Of a stretch of DNA of 64,000 nt, positions 12,301 to 24,900 are shown piece by piece. Position 1 is the stretch's first letter. Each line of letters starts with the position of its first letter. The DNA is taken from NCBI GenBank assembly GCA_920105625.2, contig OV050030.1, positions 28,052,516-28,116,515 on the forward strand. The letters are read 5' to 3'. The notes below the pieces were generated by a model. It was not told the DNA's origin and ran no database searches. It saw only the letters and a program-made list of their open reading frames with translations. This DNA is from Clusia tigrina (Eukaryota; Arthropoda; Insecta; Diptera; Clusiidae). Made by a program: the position numbers and the translations under genes.

Positions 12301-13619
12301 AAAAGAAATATTTATCTTGTTGAGTTTTTATTTATTATGGTGGCAAAATAAGTCTCTACGTGTAATATAATCATTCTCATTTTTATATACTGTAGATTAG
12401 TTCTTTAATTATTGAATATAATAATAACATTAGTTCCAATATTTTTTATATTTAATTATTTCAATAGTTTTTAATGTATTTAATAATAATAATCTAAATT
12501 ACATTTATTATTATATCCCAAAATAATTGTTGGAATAATCTCATATAAATATTTTATCCAATAATAACTACGGGGATAGCCTGTAAATCCAACAAATTAG
12601 AGAATAATTGGAAACAGATTTTTCAATATTTTAGGTTTTAGATTCCTCTCAAAACTGACATATTTGGCTTTGATGCATATTCCGTCTTCTCTGCAGTAAA
12701 ATCCTGAAGCAATAAAATCGAATGTTTTTAGCAAGAAAGAGCCACTGAAGCTTGTTGCTGCTACCCAATACATTCAAAGCATGCTGCTGAGGAAGTTATA
12801 TGGATGTGGAATATTGGTCCACTAAGTACATGTATCAAACGTGCCAATCTTATGTTCAGCCTATATTAATTGAAGTCCAAAATGAAACTTTAGTAAGAAA
12901 GCATTGAAGAAATTTAAGCCAGACCAGACCCAAACATCCTTCCACCAATATAACACCAGGTTACGAAATTGGAAGACCACTGGATAAAGCCAGACCGCGA
13001 AAGCTCAATCCAAGTGAAACTTGTATGGAAGAAGAAAAAAGAAGGAAATTGGAGGTTTATTGCTCTGATGAAGAATGATATTATACTTTATTCCACCAAA
13101 TGATTCTTCTACTATCTATATGAATTATATATTTTGCCTTTCTCTATTAATTATATTTGAAAATTTTAGTGATCGGTTACCGCGAATATTGAATATATCC
13201 ATCTCAGAAGTATTTGGGTACAGTATTTATTCAACCCTGATCACTTGGAATTGCAATCTGTAAATTATGGGATACTAAAGACAAACAGCCATTCACACGA
13301 CCGGTAACTCTCTGTTCGGCGAAATAACTCAACTGCTGAGTACTGTATATGCAAGCTCCACCAAGAGGCTAACTTCCCAATAAAACTTACGAAAGAGTGA
13401 AGGTCAAATTTATGAATTACTGGACTGACAGAATTATTCACCACTTGTAGTTGTAATAATATGACTTATGAGAACCAGTTTGTATTTCTTCGGAAGGATA
13501 TAATCAAGGATCCCAAACAAAATAAATTAAACAATTATGAAGAATACCAACACCAGTTTTTACAAAAGTTTCGATCTTTTTACAGCTCTTCCAACTTTAT
13601 TGATCGCTAACATTAAAAT
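12301..13619. other. Intergenic, possible unrecognised decayed element
   Basis: 12301-12600 is very AT-rich. From 12640 to 13560 base composition is closer to coding sequence, with broken frames such as SQTRPKHPSTNITPGYE. This may be an old transposon, but no diagnostic domain was found. Confidence 0.25.
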
Positions 13620-14900
13620 GGACTCATATTTAAGCGGGTAGCAGGTTATTTCGCATTGACACCAGCGCTTTTTTTCTTTCTTACATAAATTTAATTTCAA
13701 GGATGTTTTGACAATCAAACGCGAGCTTGAACGAGTTGGGCAGCTTGATTCAAGTCGAATTGCAGTTATTCAAGAGCCGACAGCATTGACACCTGAGGGA
13801 AAATGCACAAAATTCATTAATTAAAAGCAACCAAGTGTTCAATTGAAGGCCAAGTCCGCTTTTTCTAGGTGTAAATTGAGAGGAAGAGTCATTTGAAGCG
13901 GCAAACTTGTTTCGAAACCGTATGAAATGAGGAAACACGACGAGCCATGGTTAATTTATAGAAATGCGCGCTTTTTGTGCTGCATTTCGTTTTATGTATT
14001 TTCGAGCATTTATTAAATTCCCGCCGACATAAAAACATAAAAATTCCTTAAATGTCACATTATGACAAAATGATCGTACGGCAAAAAGAAGCGACGACGA
14101 CGACGACGACGATGGCGGCGGCGGCAGCGACAGCCCTCTGCCCAAGCAGCACACAAACAAACCTCAGGCAACAGGCATCATGGCAGCAGGCATTGGGGAC
14201 TTGTCGCATTGCGGCGTAAGTTTGTGTGAATTAAATGGGAGAGGCGCGCAGTTAATATTTGTCTCTTTTTTGCTGCTTTTGTGTTGACGCGTTTCGTGTA
14301 GACAAAAATAAATTGCAGCAAACATGATTTTATGAATCCCTTTCGCTGGTGGTAGTTGGGTGCATGCGCTGGCAAAGCGCACTACGGCAACAAGTTCTGG
14401 CCAGATCGTGATAAAAATGCTTATTTCATATACATTTTGTTAACATGGTTTATAGTTTTTGCCGCTGCTCGACTCAGCTCAATGCGAAATAATTTTGCGG
14501 CATTTTAAAATTCAGAATTGTTTACGTTTTTGGTAAAATCACGAGCACAAACCCAACCACCACAACAATAACAACGTCAAAGCACAGCAAAGCACAACAA
14601 GGCAAAACAGAAATGATTTGGTTTTTTGTTAGCCAAGGCATCATGATTTATATTTTTGTATATTTGTGTAGCTATTTTAAATGTTCACTAAGGACCAAAC
14701 TGAAGACAAAAACAGGCATGCAGCAGTAGCCGCTTGAACACTCCAACTTGAGCAGGTTTCGTGCAGCCCGCAAAGGATTCGGTCTCTGACTTTTTGCCAG
14801 TTTGTTTGCTAAATGATGAACTGAAACGAGAAGAGGGCTGTGTTTGGCAGCAGTTATTGTGACAAAAAGCAAATAGGCAATAAACAAGTGGCTGGGAATT
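13620..14900. other. TE-free higher-complexity block with (CGA)n
   Basis: Unique DNA with many homopolymer-poor stretches and no supported exon. It includes the trinucleotide run listed separately. Confidence 0.3.
14091..14128. repeat. (GAC)n/(GGC)n trinucleotide tract
   Basis: A run of cgacgacga grading into tggcggcggcggcag. On the minus strand it would read as poly-Ser in a short frame that lacks other protein-like features, so a coding role is doubtful. Confidence 0.8.
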
Positions 14901-16340
14901 TGGGATCAGACTGTTCTATGTCAGTAGCATAATTATTACTTGGTCGTGATTAGGCAAATACTGCCAACTTCCTCAATTGTGGTGGTTAGCTTAGGTGTTG
15001 CCAAATATATACTTTGCCAACATTTCAGTTGGATAACTGCTAAATTTTGTTTAGATTGCTTCCACTATCGTTAGCTAAAATCAGAGAAATCGGCATCATT
15101 TCGATTTTGATGTGCACATCTTAACATTAACAGTTAAAACTGAAAATCACTAAATTTGAAATATATTAAAGGATTGGTTAACATTTTTATTAATTTCGAA
15201 AACTAATATTTTCAAAATATTTGTAGTTTACGATTGCGACTGTTTCGAAATAACTTTCCTAGACTAGTATGCGGGATATTTATTTTTTCAACTTGAGGTT
15301 GGGCCATATCAGAACTTACGCGATTCACACTCCGATGCATTTAGATTCTTCAGCAGTGTTACTTTTTTCTACGTTTTTACTTATTGATTGATTAAAGATT
15401 TATATATTATTGCATATTCAAGTGGCTCAAGCTATTCTGATTAAGATTCAAAAAGATTATGGTATGCTACGAAACATTCAATCGATTTACAGCTTCAACT
15501 GACTAAATTCTGCTACAAATATTTACTTCAAGTGTTTCAAAAAAATGTAAATATTAAATTCAGCAATGAAGACCCGAACGCTTTGAGTTGTCACAGAAGA
15601 TTGATTCTATTTTATCTTTCTCTGTTTCTCATTCTTATAATAGAGATGGTAGAATTCAATGCCAGTGATGACACAATGTTTATTTAACTCTAGTGATGTT
15701 TTTCTAACAATTCTATTGTAAGACTACGATATCAATGAAATTTCAAAGTTTTAGTGTTTTATAGTCGTCGAAAAGAAACCGATTAAATTTATAATGTGTT
15801 GGAGTATATTGTACTGAAATAAATTGAATTTCTAATATTTAGGTTCCCATGTAACCACCGGTATTCAATTGAATCTCTTTTCAGCGTAATATGTGACTTT
15901 ATCATTAATTAAAATTTTAAGGTCGCAGGAGTCCCGTTGTCATATGGAATTTGGATATTGGCTGACTTACCTCAATATCTGTTAGATCTACATTTCAGTA
16001 ACGGATTCATTAGTCAAATATTACACATAGGAAGAAAATATTATATCCAAATATGCGCGCTTTATATTCCAGTTAATTGCTTCCATTTGAGATTTGTCCA
16101 TGAACGGAATCCGACAATCTCGGATGATAGAAATGGCTCTAGTTACCGCCTTTTTGGCACTCTACAATGAATCTCAACAACTATTCAACAATTTTTGACG
16201 AGACAATTTAATTCACGAGACATAAAATAAAGCAACACATCAGCAGATTCTGCTCATTGAGTTTCCGCGTTAACCGTTGCAATAGTTTGTTAGGATCGTA
16301 GCGTCCTAAAGTCACACTGAATTGTGATTTACTTCTCCTC
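14901..16340. other. Intergenic, nothing recognised
   Basis: AT-rich sequence without identifiable domains. A 77-codon frame near 15937 has no recognisable similarity. Confidence 0.3.
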
Positions 16341-16525
<185 letters not shown>

Positions 16526-16859
16526 AGTTAAACTAAATTGTATTTATTTAGTTTTTTTAAAAAGCACATCAGAGAGAACTCTGATGTCTTTCGTTTTATT
16601 TAATTGAATCCAAAACTTAGACTGACTTAACATTTCATTAATACCTTAATGCTAACCTCAAGCTGTGTTTGTATTAGTTATTTTTATTGCCGTTATCACT
16701 GTTGTGGTGCTCTGCTTATGTTGGTTATTTGATGCAAGCGTGGAAGGTGTTTTTATCACTGCTCCCACGGAAGTACCGTAGACATAGCGTCAGCAGATTT
16801 TGGTACACGTTTGCTAATGAGTTGGATACCTGAATATTTCAATGTGTTTGTTCTTAACT
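16526..16859 (-). repeat. Errantivirus 3' LTR
   Basis: 334 bp with terminal AGTTAA...TTAACT. On the minus strand it holds an initiator-like TCAGTC (16620-16625), AATAAA in ATTAAATAAAACG (near 16593-16600) and a hairpin at 16566-16587. No clear TATA box was seen, so a downstream-initiator promoter is likely, as known for gypsy-like elements. Confidence 0.93.
16566..16587 (-). promoter_or_regulatory. LTR hairpin after the poly(A) signal
   Basis: ACATCAGAG and CTCTGATGT form a perfect 9-bp stem with a 4-nt loop. It follows the AATAAA in the transcript direction and recurs at 17902-17923 in the other LTR. A role in 3' processing is an inference. Confidence 0.6.
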
Positions 16860-16870
16860 TCTCCCCCTTT
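16860..16870 (-). other. Polypurine tract
   Basis: AAAGGGGGAGA on the minus strand, directly abutting the 3' LTR start. This is the expected plus-strand primer site for reverse transcription. Confidence 0.85.
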
Positions 16871-16874
16871 AAGT

Positions 16875-17828
16875 TCAAACGTCCTCGTTTGAAATGGTTT
16901 CCTTGTTGAAAATTTGATTTAGGCCTTCTATTGTGGAAATTGATAGTTCGGGAGTTTTTGCTGTCGGACAGTCTAGTGGCGATTTGTTATCCTTTTTTAG
17001 TTTATCCCTTGATATCCTGATGATTTTTATCTGTTGCCATTTTTTTGAAAAACAGGTTTTCCTGGCTATAATGATTATTAAAATAATTACCAAGGTTGTT
17101 AGAGTTAAGTTAGCAGCTAGCGAAATTTCGTTACTATTTTCTAGTAAATTAATATGTTTAGTATTATTAATATTCAATTCCTTGATCATTTCTAATGACA
17201 GGATTTCCTCAACTGCTTTTGATTTGGAGGTTGGTTGTAGTAATGCCGGCAGTGGCTTATGAATACTAACTTCTTTTGTCGAATATGTTCTATTGTTGAT
17301 TTCTACGCTCGTGTTTTGGTAGCTTATTATAAAACTTCCTTTAAGTGGTATAGTTTCATTGTTCATTATTAATGACCCATTATATTGGTTAAGAAGCAAG
17401 AGACCTGTTGAGATTTCTTCTACGTCAGGAACATGTTGGTTGTTAATTATTGTGCACCTCTCCGGTCGACTTTTTATTAGATTTGGTATGCATGAAGTAT
17501 TACTTATGTCTATTATATTGCCATATGGGCAAATTGATAACTTATTATAGGTTTTACAGTTATTCTTTATTCCATACAATTTATTATTGCAATTCAAAAT
17601 GTTTTCATAATCAATTTTATTAATAACATTGCCTTTTTTTATGGGTTTTATCATAATTTTATTACAGTGATTATATGTAGTGGTAGGTATATTAATTATA
17701 TAAATCAAAGTTGTCCTATTGCTGGCTATTTTTATATCTGCAAATTCGAGAGCCTCTTCTATATTCGAGTATGGGGCCTCTTCTTTCTCAATAAAGATTT
17801 TTGTGATATTGACTTCTTCATTTGACAA
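16875..17828 (-). pseudogene. Errantivirus env, C-terminal part
   Basis: An open frame of 317 codons that starts just inside the primer site. The frame is open upstream but has no ATG near its start (the first codon here is TTG). Visible features are cysteine-containing ectodomain blocks (ILNC, NNC, SICP, TSC, ERC), many N-glycosylation sequons (NRT, NTS, NGS, NET, NLT), a hydrophobic membrane segment at about residues 237-257 (TLTTLVIILIIIIA), and a cytoplasmic tail of about 60 residues. Signal peptide, surface subunit, cleavage site and fusion segment are lacking, so it cannot be a complete envelope. The remaining half is free of stops, in keeping with a young insertion. Confidence 0.85.
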
Positions 17829-17844
17829 TATGAAAGAGTTAACT

Positions 17845-17862
17845 GTCCCTGCTCGGGCGCCA
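17845..17862 (-). other. Primer-binding site, tRNA-Lys type
   Basis: TGGCGCCCGAGCAGGGAC on the minus strand, starting at the last base of the 5' LTR. It matches the 3' end of animal tRNA-Lys with what appears to be one mismatch; the tRNA sequence is recalled knowledge. Confidence 0.8.
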
Positions 17863-18195
17863 GTTAAACTAAATTGTATTTATTTAGTTTTTTTAAAAAG
17901 CACATCAGAGAGAACTCTGATGTCTTTCGTTTTATTTAATTGAATCCAAAACTTAGACTGACTTAACATTTCATTAATACCTTAATGCTAACCTCAAGCT
18001 GTGTTTGTATTAGTTATTTTTATTGCCGTTATCACTGTTGTGGTGCTCTGCTTATGTTGGTTATTTGATGCAAGCGTGGAAGGTGTTTTTATCACTGCTC
18101 CCACGGAAGTACCGTAGACATAGCGTCAGCAGATTTTGGTACACGTTTGCTAATGAGTTGGATACCTGAATATTTCAATGCTTTTGTTCTTAACT
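17862..18195 (-). repeat. Errantivirus 5' LTR
   Basis: 334 bp, nearly identical to 16526-16859. It has the same initiator (17956-17961), poly(A) signal and hairpin (17902-17923). The only difference noted is CT for TG near 18181, close to the transcript-upstream end. Confidence 0.93.
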
Positions 18196-18960
<765 letters not shown>

Positions 18961-19334
18961 AAAAAAATCTTGCATTCAATTGCTCTTCGAAATTTATATT
19001 GATTTTCTTTATTTCATTTTTCTACTTTATGAAAAAAAAATGTATTACTTTTTTTCACTTTACATTTAACTTTGAAGAGATCAAACAATGAATATGTCAC
19101 TTACGTTAATGAAATACATTAAATTGAGAAAATGAATGTTTGGTGTTTTCAAACTCTTATCGGCGGTCATCGTCTACAGTGCTCCATTCATCTTTCAGTC
19201 AGAGATCCCATCCCCACATATCCATTTGATCTTCTGCATCCATTTTCCCACTGCGCAACGCCAAACTCGATTGAACCTTCACGTATTTCCTTGATATCCA
19301 CGTGGAATCTAATAACAGAACACTTTTAGTTTCA
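18961..19334. other. Unassigned sequence between Helitron and mariner
   Basis: AT-rich, with no feature recognised. It may include the rest of the Helitron. Confidence 0.3.
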
Positions 19335-19336
19335 TA

Positions 19337-20572
19337 CGAGGGGTACTATTTATATTTCGGGAATAGCAAATAATACCAAACATTTTTGAATGAAAATGGC
19401 TTTATTGTTTTTCAAAATATTCCCCTTGATAATCAATATACTTTTGCATTCGTTCAAAACATTTGTCATAGCAGTTTTTCCATTCCTCTTGAGACACCTC
19501 CAAAACATGGTTTTCGAACGCTTCAACTGCTTCTTCGGCGCTCGTAAATCGTTGACCACGCAGTTTATCTTTGATATTCGGGAACAAAAAGAAATCATTG
19601 GGTGCCTAACCAGGATTGAACGGAAGATGAGTCATCAATTCGATTTTTGACTGCTCAAAAATTCAACTTTTTGATGCGATGAGTGAGACCTTGCATTGTC
19701 ATGATGGAGAATGATTCGTATTTGGCGGTTGGTTTTACGAATTTCTCCGAAGACTCCGGGCAAACAAATGGTCGTGTACCACTCAGAATTGACCGTCCAA
19801 CGTTGCTCAAGCGGAACAGTGGCTACAGGACCCATTCGTCCGAAAAAACAGGCGACCATTTGCTTCGCTGTGCTTCTTACATGAACAACTTTTGTTGGAT
19901 TTAGCTCGTCTTGGAATATCCACTCGGTCGATTCCGGCTCATACGCATATATCTATGATTCGTCACTTGTCACGATTTTATACACGTCTTTTGAAGCACC
20001 ACGGTCGAACTTTTTAAATATTTCCTTACATCAATTGACACGAGCCTTTTTTTGAGCGAGTCAAATTATGTCAAATATTGAATGTATGGAAGTGGAAGTA
20101 ATTCCCAAGGTGTCCTCTATCTCACTTTATGTCACATGACGATCTTGCATTATCAGTTCACGCTCACTGTATCGATGTTTTGTGGTACAACAACCGATTT
20201 TGGACCACCTTCACGGAGTTCGTGGGCGACCGAACTGCGACCACGATTGAATTCACTATACCAGCGATATACTGTGGTTTTTGATGGTGCCTTATCGCCA
20301 TACAAAGAACTGAGTTCATCGAAACATTCTTGTTGAGATAATCCACGTCGAAAGTTGTGAAAAATAATCCAACGAAAACCTTCTCTTGAAATTTGCATTT
20401 TTTGGCCAAATCGATTTTCTTAACTCACTGTAAACAAAATAAATAGCACTTGTACATCAACACGTTGTGTGCACGTTTACGCTAAAAAATGTCAAACTTT
20501 GTTATGGTGTTGCCAGATTTTAGCTATTGACATTAATGTTGCCAGTTCCCAAAATATAAGTAGTACCCCTCG
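19337..20572 (-). mobile_element. Mariner-family transposon, decayed
   Basis: 1,236 bp with terminal inverted repeats of about 28 bp (left CGAGGGGTACTATTTATATT, right complement with two mismatches) and TA target duplications at 19335-19336 and 20573-20574. It carries a broken transposase on the minus strand. The TIRs and TA duplication identify the Tc1/mariner superfamily directly. Confidence 0.95.
19402..20430 (-). pseudogene. Mariner transposase pseudogene
   Basis: The N-terminal paired-like DNA-binding region (FRRGLSQQECFDELSSLYG, YRWYSEFNRGRSSV) is open from 20398 to 20153. Later blocks lie in different frames: RIILHHDNARSHSSHQ around 19720 carries the second catalytic Asp, APNDFFLFPNIKDKLRGQRF around 19600-19550 carries the third, and the C-terminus is WKNCYDKCFERMQKYIDYQG. 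At least two frameshifts and several stops are present. The protein would have been of usual mariner length, about 340 residues. Confidence 0.9.
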
Positions 20573-20574
20573 TA

Positions 20575-21990
20575 TTCCGTTCAAAATTTCAAATACGAGT
20601 ATATGTTTGTTAAGAGTAGGCGTAACAGTGGAGTTATCTCACTAACTTTTTGTTGAGTGTTTTATAGTGCTACTCATTACAAAATTCTCCTGGCTTGAAT
20701 ACAAGTATTTTGGTATGAAATTTTACTTGTGACCGTGGGTTTAAGTTTCCCATTTTTCCACATAGTTTAGTATCGAATAACTGCTTATATTTTCATTATT
20801 ATAGCATCAATAAATCCGTGTCCGTGCTCACCTCTTGAGTTTCTTCTATGACTACTGGGGATCTTCCTTAGCTGATCCTACTCTTTTCACCCAATTTTTT
20901 TCATAGTAGCAAATGCTAAAATTGTCCAAAATTCTGAATATGTCAAAAGTTATAATTATATGAATGCGGCACTTGGTGGCATGTTATGCATAGGCTCTAT
21001 CTAAAAAAGCCATATATGCGTTACTAGCAAAATTTTCCAGTTTATCATGACTGAAGTACCGAAAGATATATGCAAGATAGGTTTGTTCTCTTCTCGACTT
21101 ATTTCATATGTTGAAAAAATATACTTTCGACCTTTTGCTGATTACAATGAATGAAATATTCGGGCTTAATTAGAATGAAAGTGGACCTCTTTTTTGGCTT
21201 ACGTTTCAACCACCTTTTAGTCCTCTCCCCAGCCAAAAACAAATGTTTTACTTTTTTCAATGCTAAACACTTTTAATATTATTTGCTGGCAATACTATCA
21301 TTCCATAAATTATTTTAGATAGCAATACGAGATCTCGTAAAATCATTGACTCATCTGAAAATAATTTGGATTTAAAAAGAAGTAACGAAAACTCTTATTG
21401 AAATGTTTATTTCAAAATTGCATAATAAACAAGTTTAATCAACAGTTATATTTGTTATCTTTTTCATGACTACTACTAAATAGGAATATTTAGTCTATAA
21501 ATTTCACCGCCATAGAATGCAGTGGACATGTTCCATTTAATATATAGTTATTTTTGACCAGTGATTCAGCAGAAAATGGTGAGATCAATCGATACACTAT
21601 AGAGATGCAGTCTTAGATAAAGAGATTTGCTTCCATATTGATTTTTTTGTTCTTCTAACTTATGCCCGCAAATTGTTTTAATATTAAGACCCGGTGTTAG
21701 TTCAATTGAAACCCAACACTCAGATTATCACAAAATTATTCTCGGCTATCACAGATCAAACTGAGGATTCAAGTATGGCAATAGAATAGAAAACTATAGT
21801 GACGAATTTCTCAAGGCATATAATCATAGGTATATAAGTGACTTTATATAAATTTTCATTTGGGTGCATGAGAAGTTAAAAGTTTCTATTTCTGAATAAA
21901 CCAGGAAGCATGTGAAATTATGGAATGTGTTAATTAATATGAATGGAAATAATAAATGAAAATCATAAAATTGGCATGAAAAATATTACC
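20575..21990. other. Intergenic, nothing recognised
   Basis: AT-rich DNA upstream of the OBP-like gene at 22.1 kb. One TACGAGTA octamer lies at 20594-20601. Confidence 0.35.
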
Positions 21991-21997
21991 GTATGGG

Positions 21998-22004
21998 TAT
22001 AAAG
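21998..22004 (+). promoter_or_regulatory. TATA box of the 22.1-kb OBP-like gene
   Basis: TATAAAG, 67-73 bp upstream of the ATG. An initiator-like CACAGTT lies about 30 bp downstream (near 22028). Confidence 0.55.
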
Positions 22005-22070
22005 TAATCAAACAAACACTCGCCTACCACAGTTGGCAGCTGAAAATAATGTAAAAAATACGATACAGTT

Positions 22071-22595
22071 ATGAAGAGAGTCGTGGTGTGCATTTTTATT
22101 TTAGCCCTCTGCCTGCCAGTTTGGGTGAGTAGAGGACAGAATGGAGTATGTTTTTGTTTTATATCCATTACTTAAAACAATTAACAGTTAAAACGAATAA
22201 CAGTGGATATGCAGCAGGCGAGGCAAGTCTTAACGAATTGCTTTGATAAGCTGCGCGCTATAGACGAGTATCGTTTCCTAAGTAGCAACATTCTGATCAA
22301 GCTACTCACTCAAAGAATTGACTGTAAAAAGGCGTCGCCGAGTTCGCGAGCAGTTTTGAAATGTTTCCTTCTCAATATGCATTACGTTGATCGCTTTGAC
22401 CGTTTCCACACTGCAACTATCATGCCCACTATTCCTTATATCAACGACCACCAAAGTGAAGTACATAAATGCTTTAAAGGACAGAGCTATAGAGGCCATC
22501 TATGTGAGAGGACTACTACGGTGTTGGCGTGTTTTATTAAATTCATTAAGTCTAATATCGGACTTAGCTCATTTATTCGCATAATGGGAAGGTAA
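22071..22595 (+). CDS. OBP-like small secreted protein, stretched-C2/C3 type
   Basis: Exon 1 is 22071-22124 (18 codons, signal peptide MKRVVVCIFILALCLPVW), the 63-bp intron is phase 0 (TGG|GTGAGT ... TTAACAG|TTA), and exon 2 is 22188-22595. The product is 153 residues. The cysteine plan is NC (C1)-x27-DC-x12-KC-x35-KC-x10-LC-x8-AC; the last C4-x10-C5-x8-C6 is typical of insect OBPs while C2-x12-C3 is not (usual x3). Block VLKCFLLNMHYVD corresponds to the OBP helix-3 region. It is the most divergent member of the four-gene group, with a basic C-terminal extension (SSFIRIMGR). No AATAAA was seen close after the stop. A secreted binding protein for small ligands is likely; chemosensory versus reproductive or haemolymph role cannot be told. 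Confidence 0.82.
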
Positions 22596-23364
22596 TACTA
22601 TATATATCTATCAAAATAATAACGTACTGACTTATAGATAAAATGATTTATTTTAATAACCCGTCTATAAGATCATAAAATATATTCAGTTACTGATTAA
22701 CTTTCAATGAATCTGTTGTGCAAATCATTATCTAATTTGTAGTGTGGCACTACAAATATGTACTTTAAATTACAAATCCACATAAGAGAATTCTATCGTC
22801 TGATACTTTTTTAATAAAGTAATGAAGAGCTGATCAAGTCAAACATAATATCAGTCAGTAATCAATAATCATTCAGTTGAGGTCAGTTTCCCTGTTATTA
22901 GAACCAAATTTTTAGCGATATATTTACGAACGATTCATAGAGTTGAAATTATAAAACATATAAATTAAGCATTGTAGACACTCGCAGTCTTCAGGCTCAT
23001 TTATAATAATAAAATTAAAATAATTGTATAATTCACAAAGAATATCCTAAGGATAAGGCAGGCTCATTTATAAGTAGTTTCTCACAGGAGTTTCACCAAA
23101 CGCCGCTGAAGCTGTATGAAAATATCTGTACTACAACAGTAAATATAATTGAGGGAAATTCGCATACAGTATGCATTGATTTAGTTCACTGCGTTTAAAG
23201 GTAAGCCCTGTATAAATGGTTCTTTATACATTATATAATTAGAGAAACCATATCTAAAGGGGAACTGATTATAAAGAATTGATTGATAAAAAATTGCCGT
23301 AGGCACAAAATGTAAGAGGAGTATTTTTTGAGTAAGATGCCTTCGACGCATATATAATAAAACA
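22596..23364. other. Intergenic, nothing recognised
   Basis: AT-rich 3' flank of the OBP-like gene, ending at the antisense LINE 3' end. No domain or terminal repeat was seen. Confidence 0.35.
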
Positions 23365-23630
23365 CTTTGGTTAGGTTCGGTTAGACTGGCCGGCCGTTAA
23401 GGCCACACAAAGACCTACAAGGCACTTTGCGGTGCCAGATGGATATCTATTTAAGAGCTATAATATGAATCGTTGAACAGGGAGACGCTCTTAGCAAATC
23501 TTAAGACAGAAACTGTCCCTAGTTGTGCGACCTCTTTTAGTCCTTCAAACCAGGGAGTTCCCAGATGTGATAAGCGCACTTTAGATATTGCAGGGCATAG
23601 GCATAGTAGAAGCTCCAGAAGCACCATCAA
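23365..23630 (-). mobile_element. Non-LTR retrotransposon, C-terminus and 3' UTR
   Basis: Minus-strand frame with ELLLCLCPAISKVRLSHLGT (terminal zinc-finger region) and FEGLKEVAQLGTVSVLRFAK before a stop, then a 3' UTR with GGCCGGCC and CTAACCGAACCTAACC. This is the 3' end of an I-like or R1-like LINE. It is interrupted on its 5' side by a plus-strand LINE. Confidence 0.7.
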
Positions 23631-24345
23631 GGAAATCTGTATTTTATCAGACAGCCAAGCTGCACAAAGAGCTTTAAATGCATTCCAAATAACATCAAGG
23701 AGTGTATTATACTCTCGCCGATCTCTAAATTCCATATCCATTTGTGCTGGATACTAGGACATAGGGATATACCAGGGAACTGCGAGGCTGATCAACTTAC
23801 GAGAGATGGCACTTGTGTGCCAAATATTAGTAGGCATATGGGTGTACTTCTCACGACTTATCATAAGGGAGACACTCATTATTTCTACCAATAAAAGGTG
23901 GATATCTTCCACTACTTGTGAAATCACCAGGCTCTGTGTCTATCTAGGAATATCATTAGACTCAATAGGCTACAAATTTGGACTTTAATAGGAGCACTCA
24001 CGGAACATTGTCTAATAGGAATCCATGCAAGAAGAATGGGAGTTTATACACATGTTTTCGATCGAGGAAGAACTAGAAATGATCCAGTATCTCTTCTGTA
24101 CATGTCCAGATTTTGCTAGAAATAGGGAACGTTTACTAGGATTCCACTGCTAACAAGTAGAGATAATCTATACCAGTCAGGTGTTAACAACCTTGTTCGC
24201 TTTGTAAACGGCTCAGGTTGATTCAATCTGGAGGGGGAAACGTAGCCATGCCTCGCATCCGCGGCTCACATCGGACCAAACTGGTGGTCTTAGTGGCATC
24301 ACTGTTTTATTGGTGATGCGGCTGCTCAACTTACCTACCTACCTT
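23631..24345 (+). mobile_element. Non-LTR retrotransposon, RNase H to 3' end, inserted in the previous one
   Basis: In broken plus-strand frames: ICILSDSQAAQRAL (RNase H catalytic Asp region), WILGHRDIPGNCEADQLTRD (RNase H end), GALTEHCLIGIHARRMG and EEELEMIQYLFCTCPDFARN (zinc-finger region), then a 3' end near CTCAACTTACCTACCTACC. Stops and frameshifts are present. It is a 5'-truncated copy. Confidence 0.75.
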
Positions 24346-24900
24346 GGTAGTCTGAACGGGTGTTTGATATCTATATCGGGGCAGTAGACACCTGCTCCAA
24401 GCTTTCCGCTAGGAGGTCCATTGGGGATAAATTGAGAATAGTGTTAAGAGCAGCCATTGGTGTTATCCTTAAGGCCCCCGTCACACACAGTGGCGCAAGT
24501 CTTTGGACTCTTTCCATAGGTATGCAATAAGTTTTCTTTCTAACAGCATTCCACCACACCAAAATACCATAGAGTAAAATAGGTTTGCCTATGGCTGTAT
24601 AGCACCAATGCATCAGAGAAGGAGAGAGGCCCCAAGCATCTTTTTACAAGCATATAGAGCGTTGGTAGATTTCTTTACCGTTTCCTCCATGAAAGCTTAC
24701 TCTCTACTATTACCCGTAAGTATACGGTGTGGCTTTTTATATTGAGTACCCTACTGTTCTGTTTTGGTGGTCTCCACGGCGGGATCTTATACCTTCTACT
24801 GAAAAGTATCAGGTCAGTTTTTTCCGGATTGACGTTTAGGCCTGCTTTTATCGCCCATCTGTATACGACAGGCGTTTCACTGTTATAACTATAGCTAATG
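24346..24900 (-). mobile_element. Non-LTR retrotransposon, RT thumb to linker
   Basis: Minus-strand frame 24613-24371 reads WCYTAIGKPILLYGILVWWN, MERVQRLAPLCVTGALRITP and ALNTILNLSPMDLLAESL. These are conserved blocks between RT and RNase H of I/LOA/R1-like elements. 24620-24900 holds further degraded RT sequence. It is probably the 5'-ward part of the element whose 3' end lies at 23365-23630. Confidence 0.75.

Larger units (their letters stand above)
16526..18195 (-). mobile_element. Internally deleted gypsy-type errantivirus
   Basis: A 1,670-bp element on the minus strand. Order (minus): 5' LTR 18195-17862, primer site 17862-17845, partial env 17828-16875, polypurine tract 16870-16860, 3' LTR 16859-16526. 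It is flanked by TATA on both sides (16522-16525 and 18196-18199), matching the TATA target preference known for the 17.6/297/ZAM group. The two 334-bp LTRs differ by two adjacent bases in the alignment made by eye, indicating recent insertion. Gag, protease, RT, RNase H, integrase and the first half of env are absent, so it could only move in trans. Confidence 0.92.
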
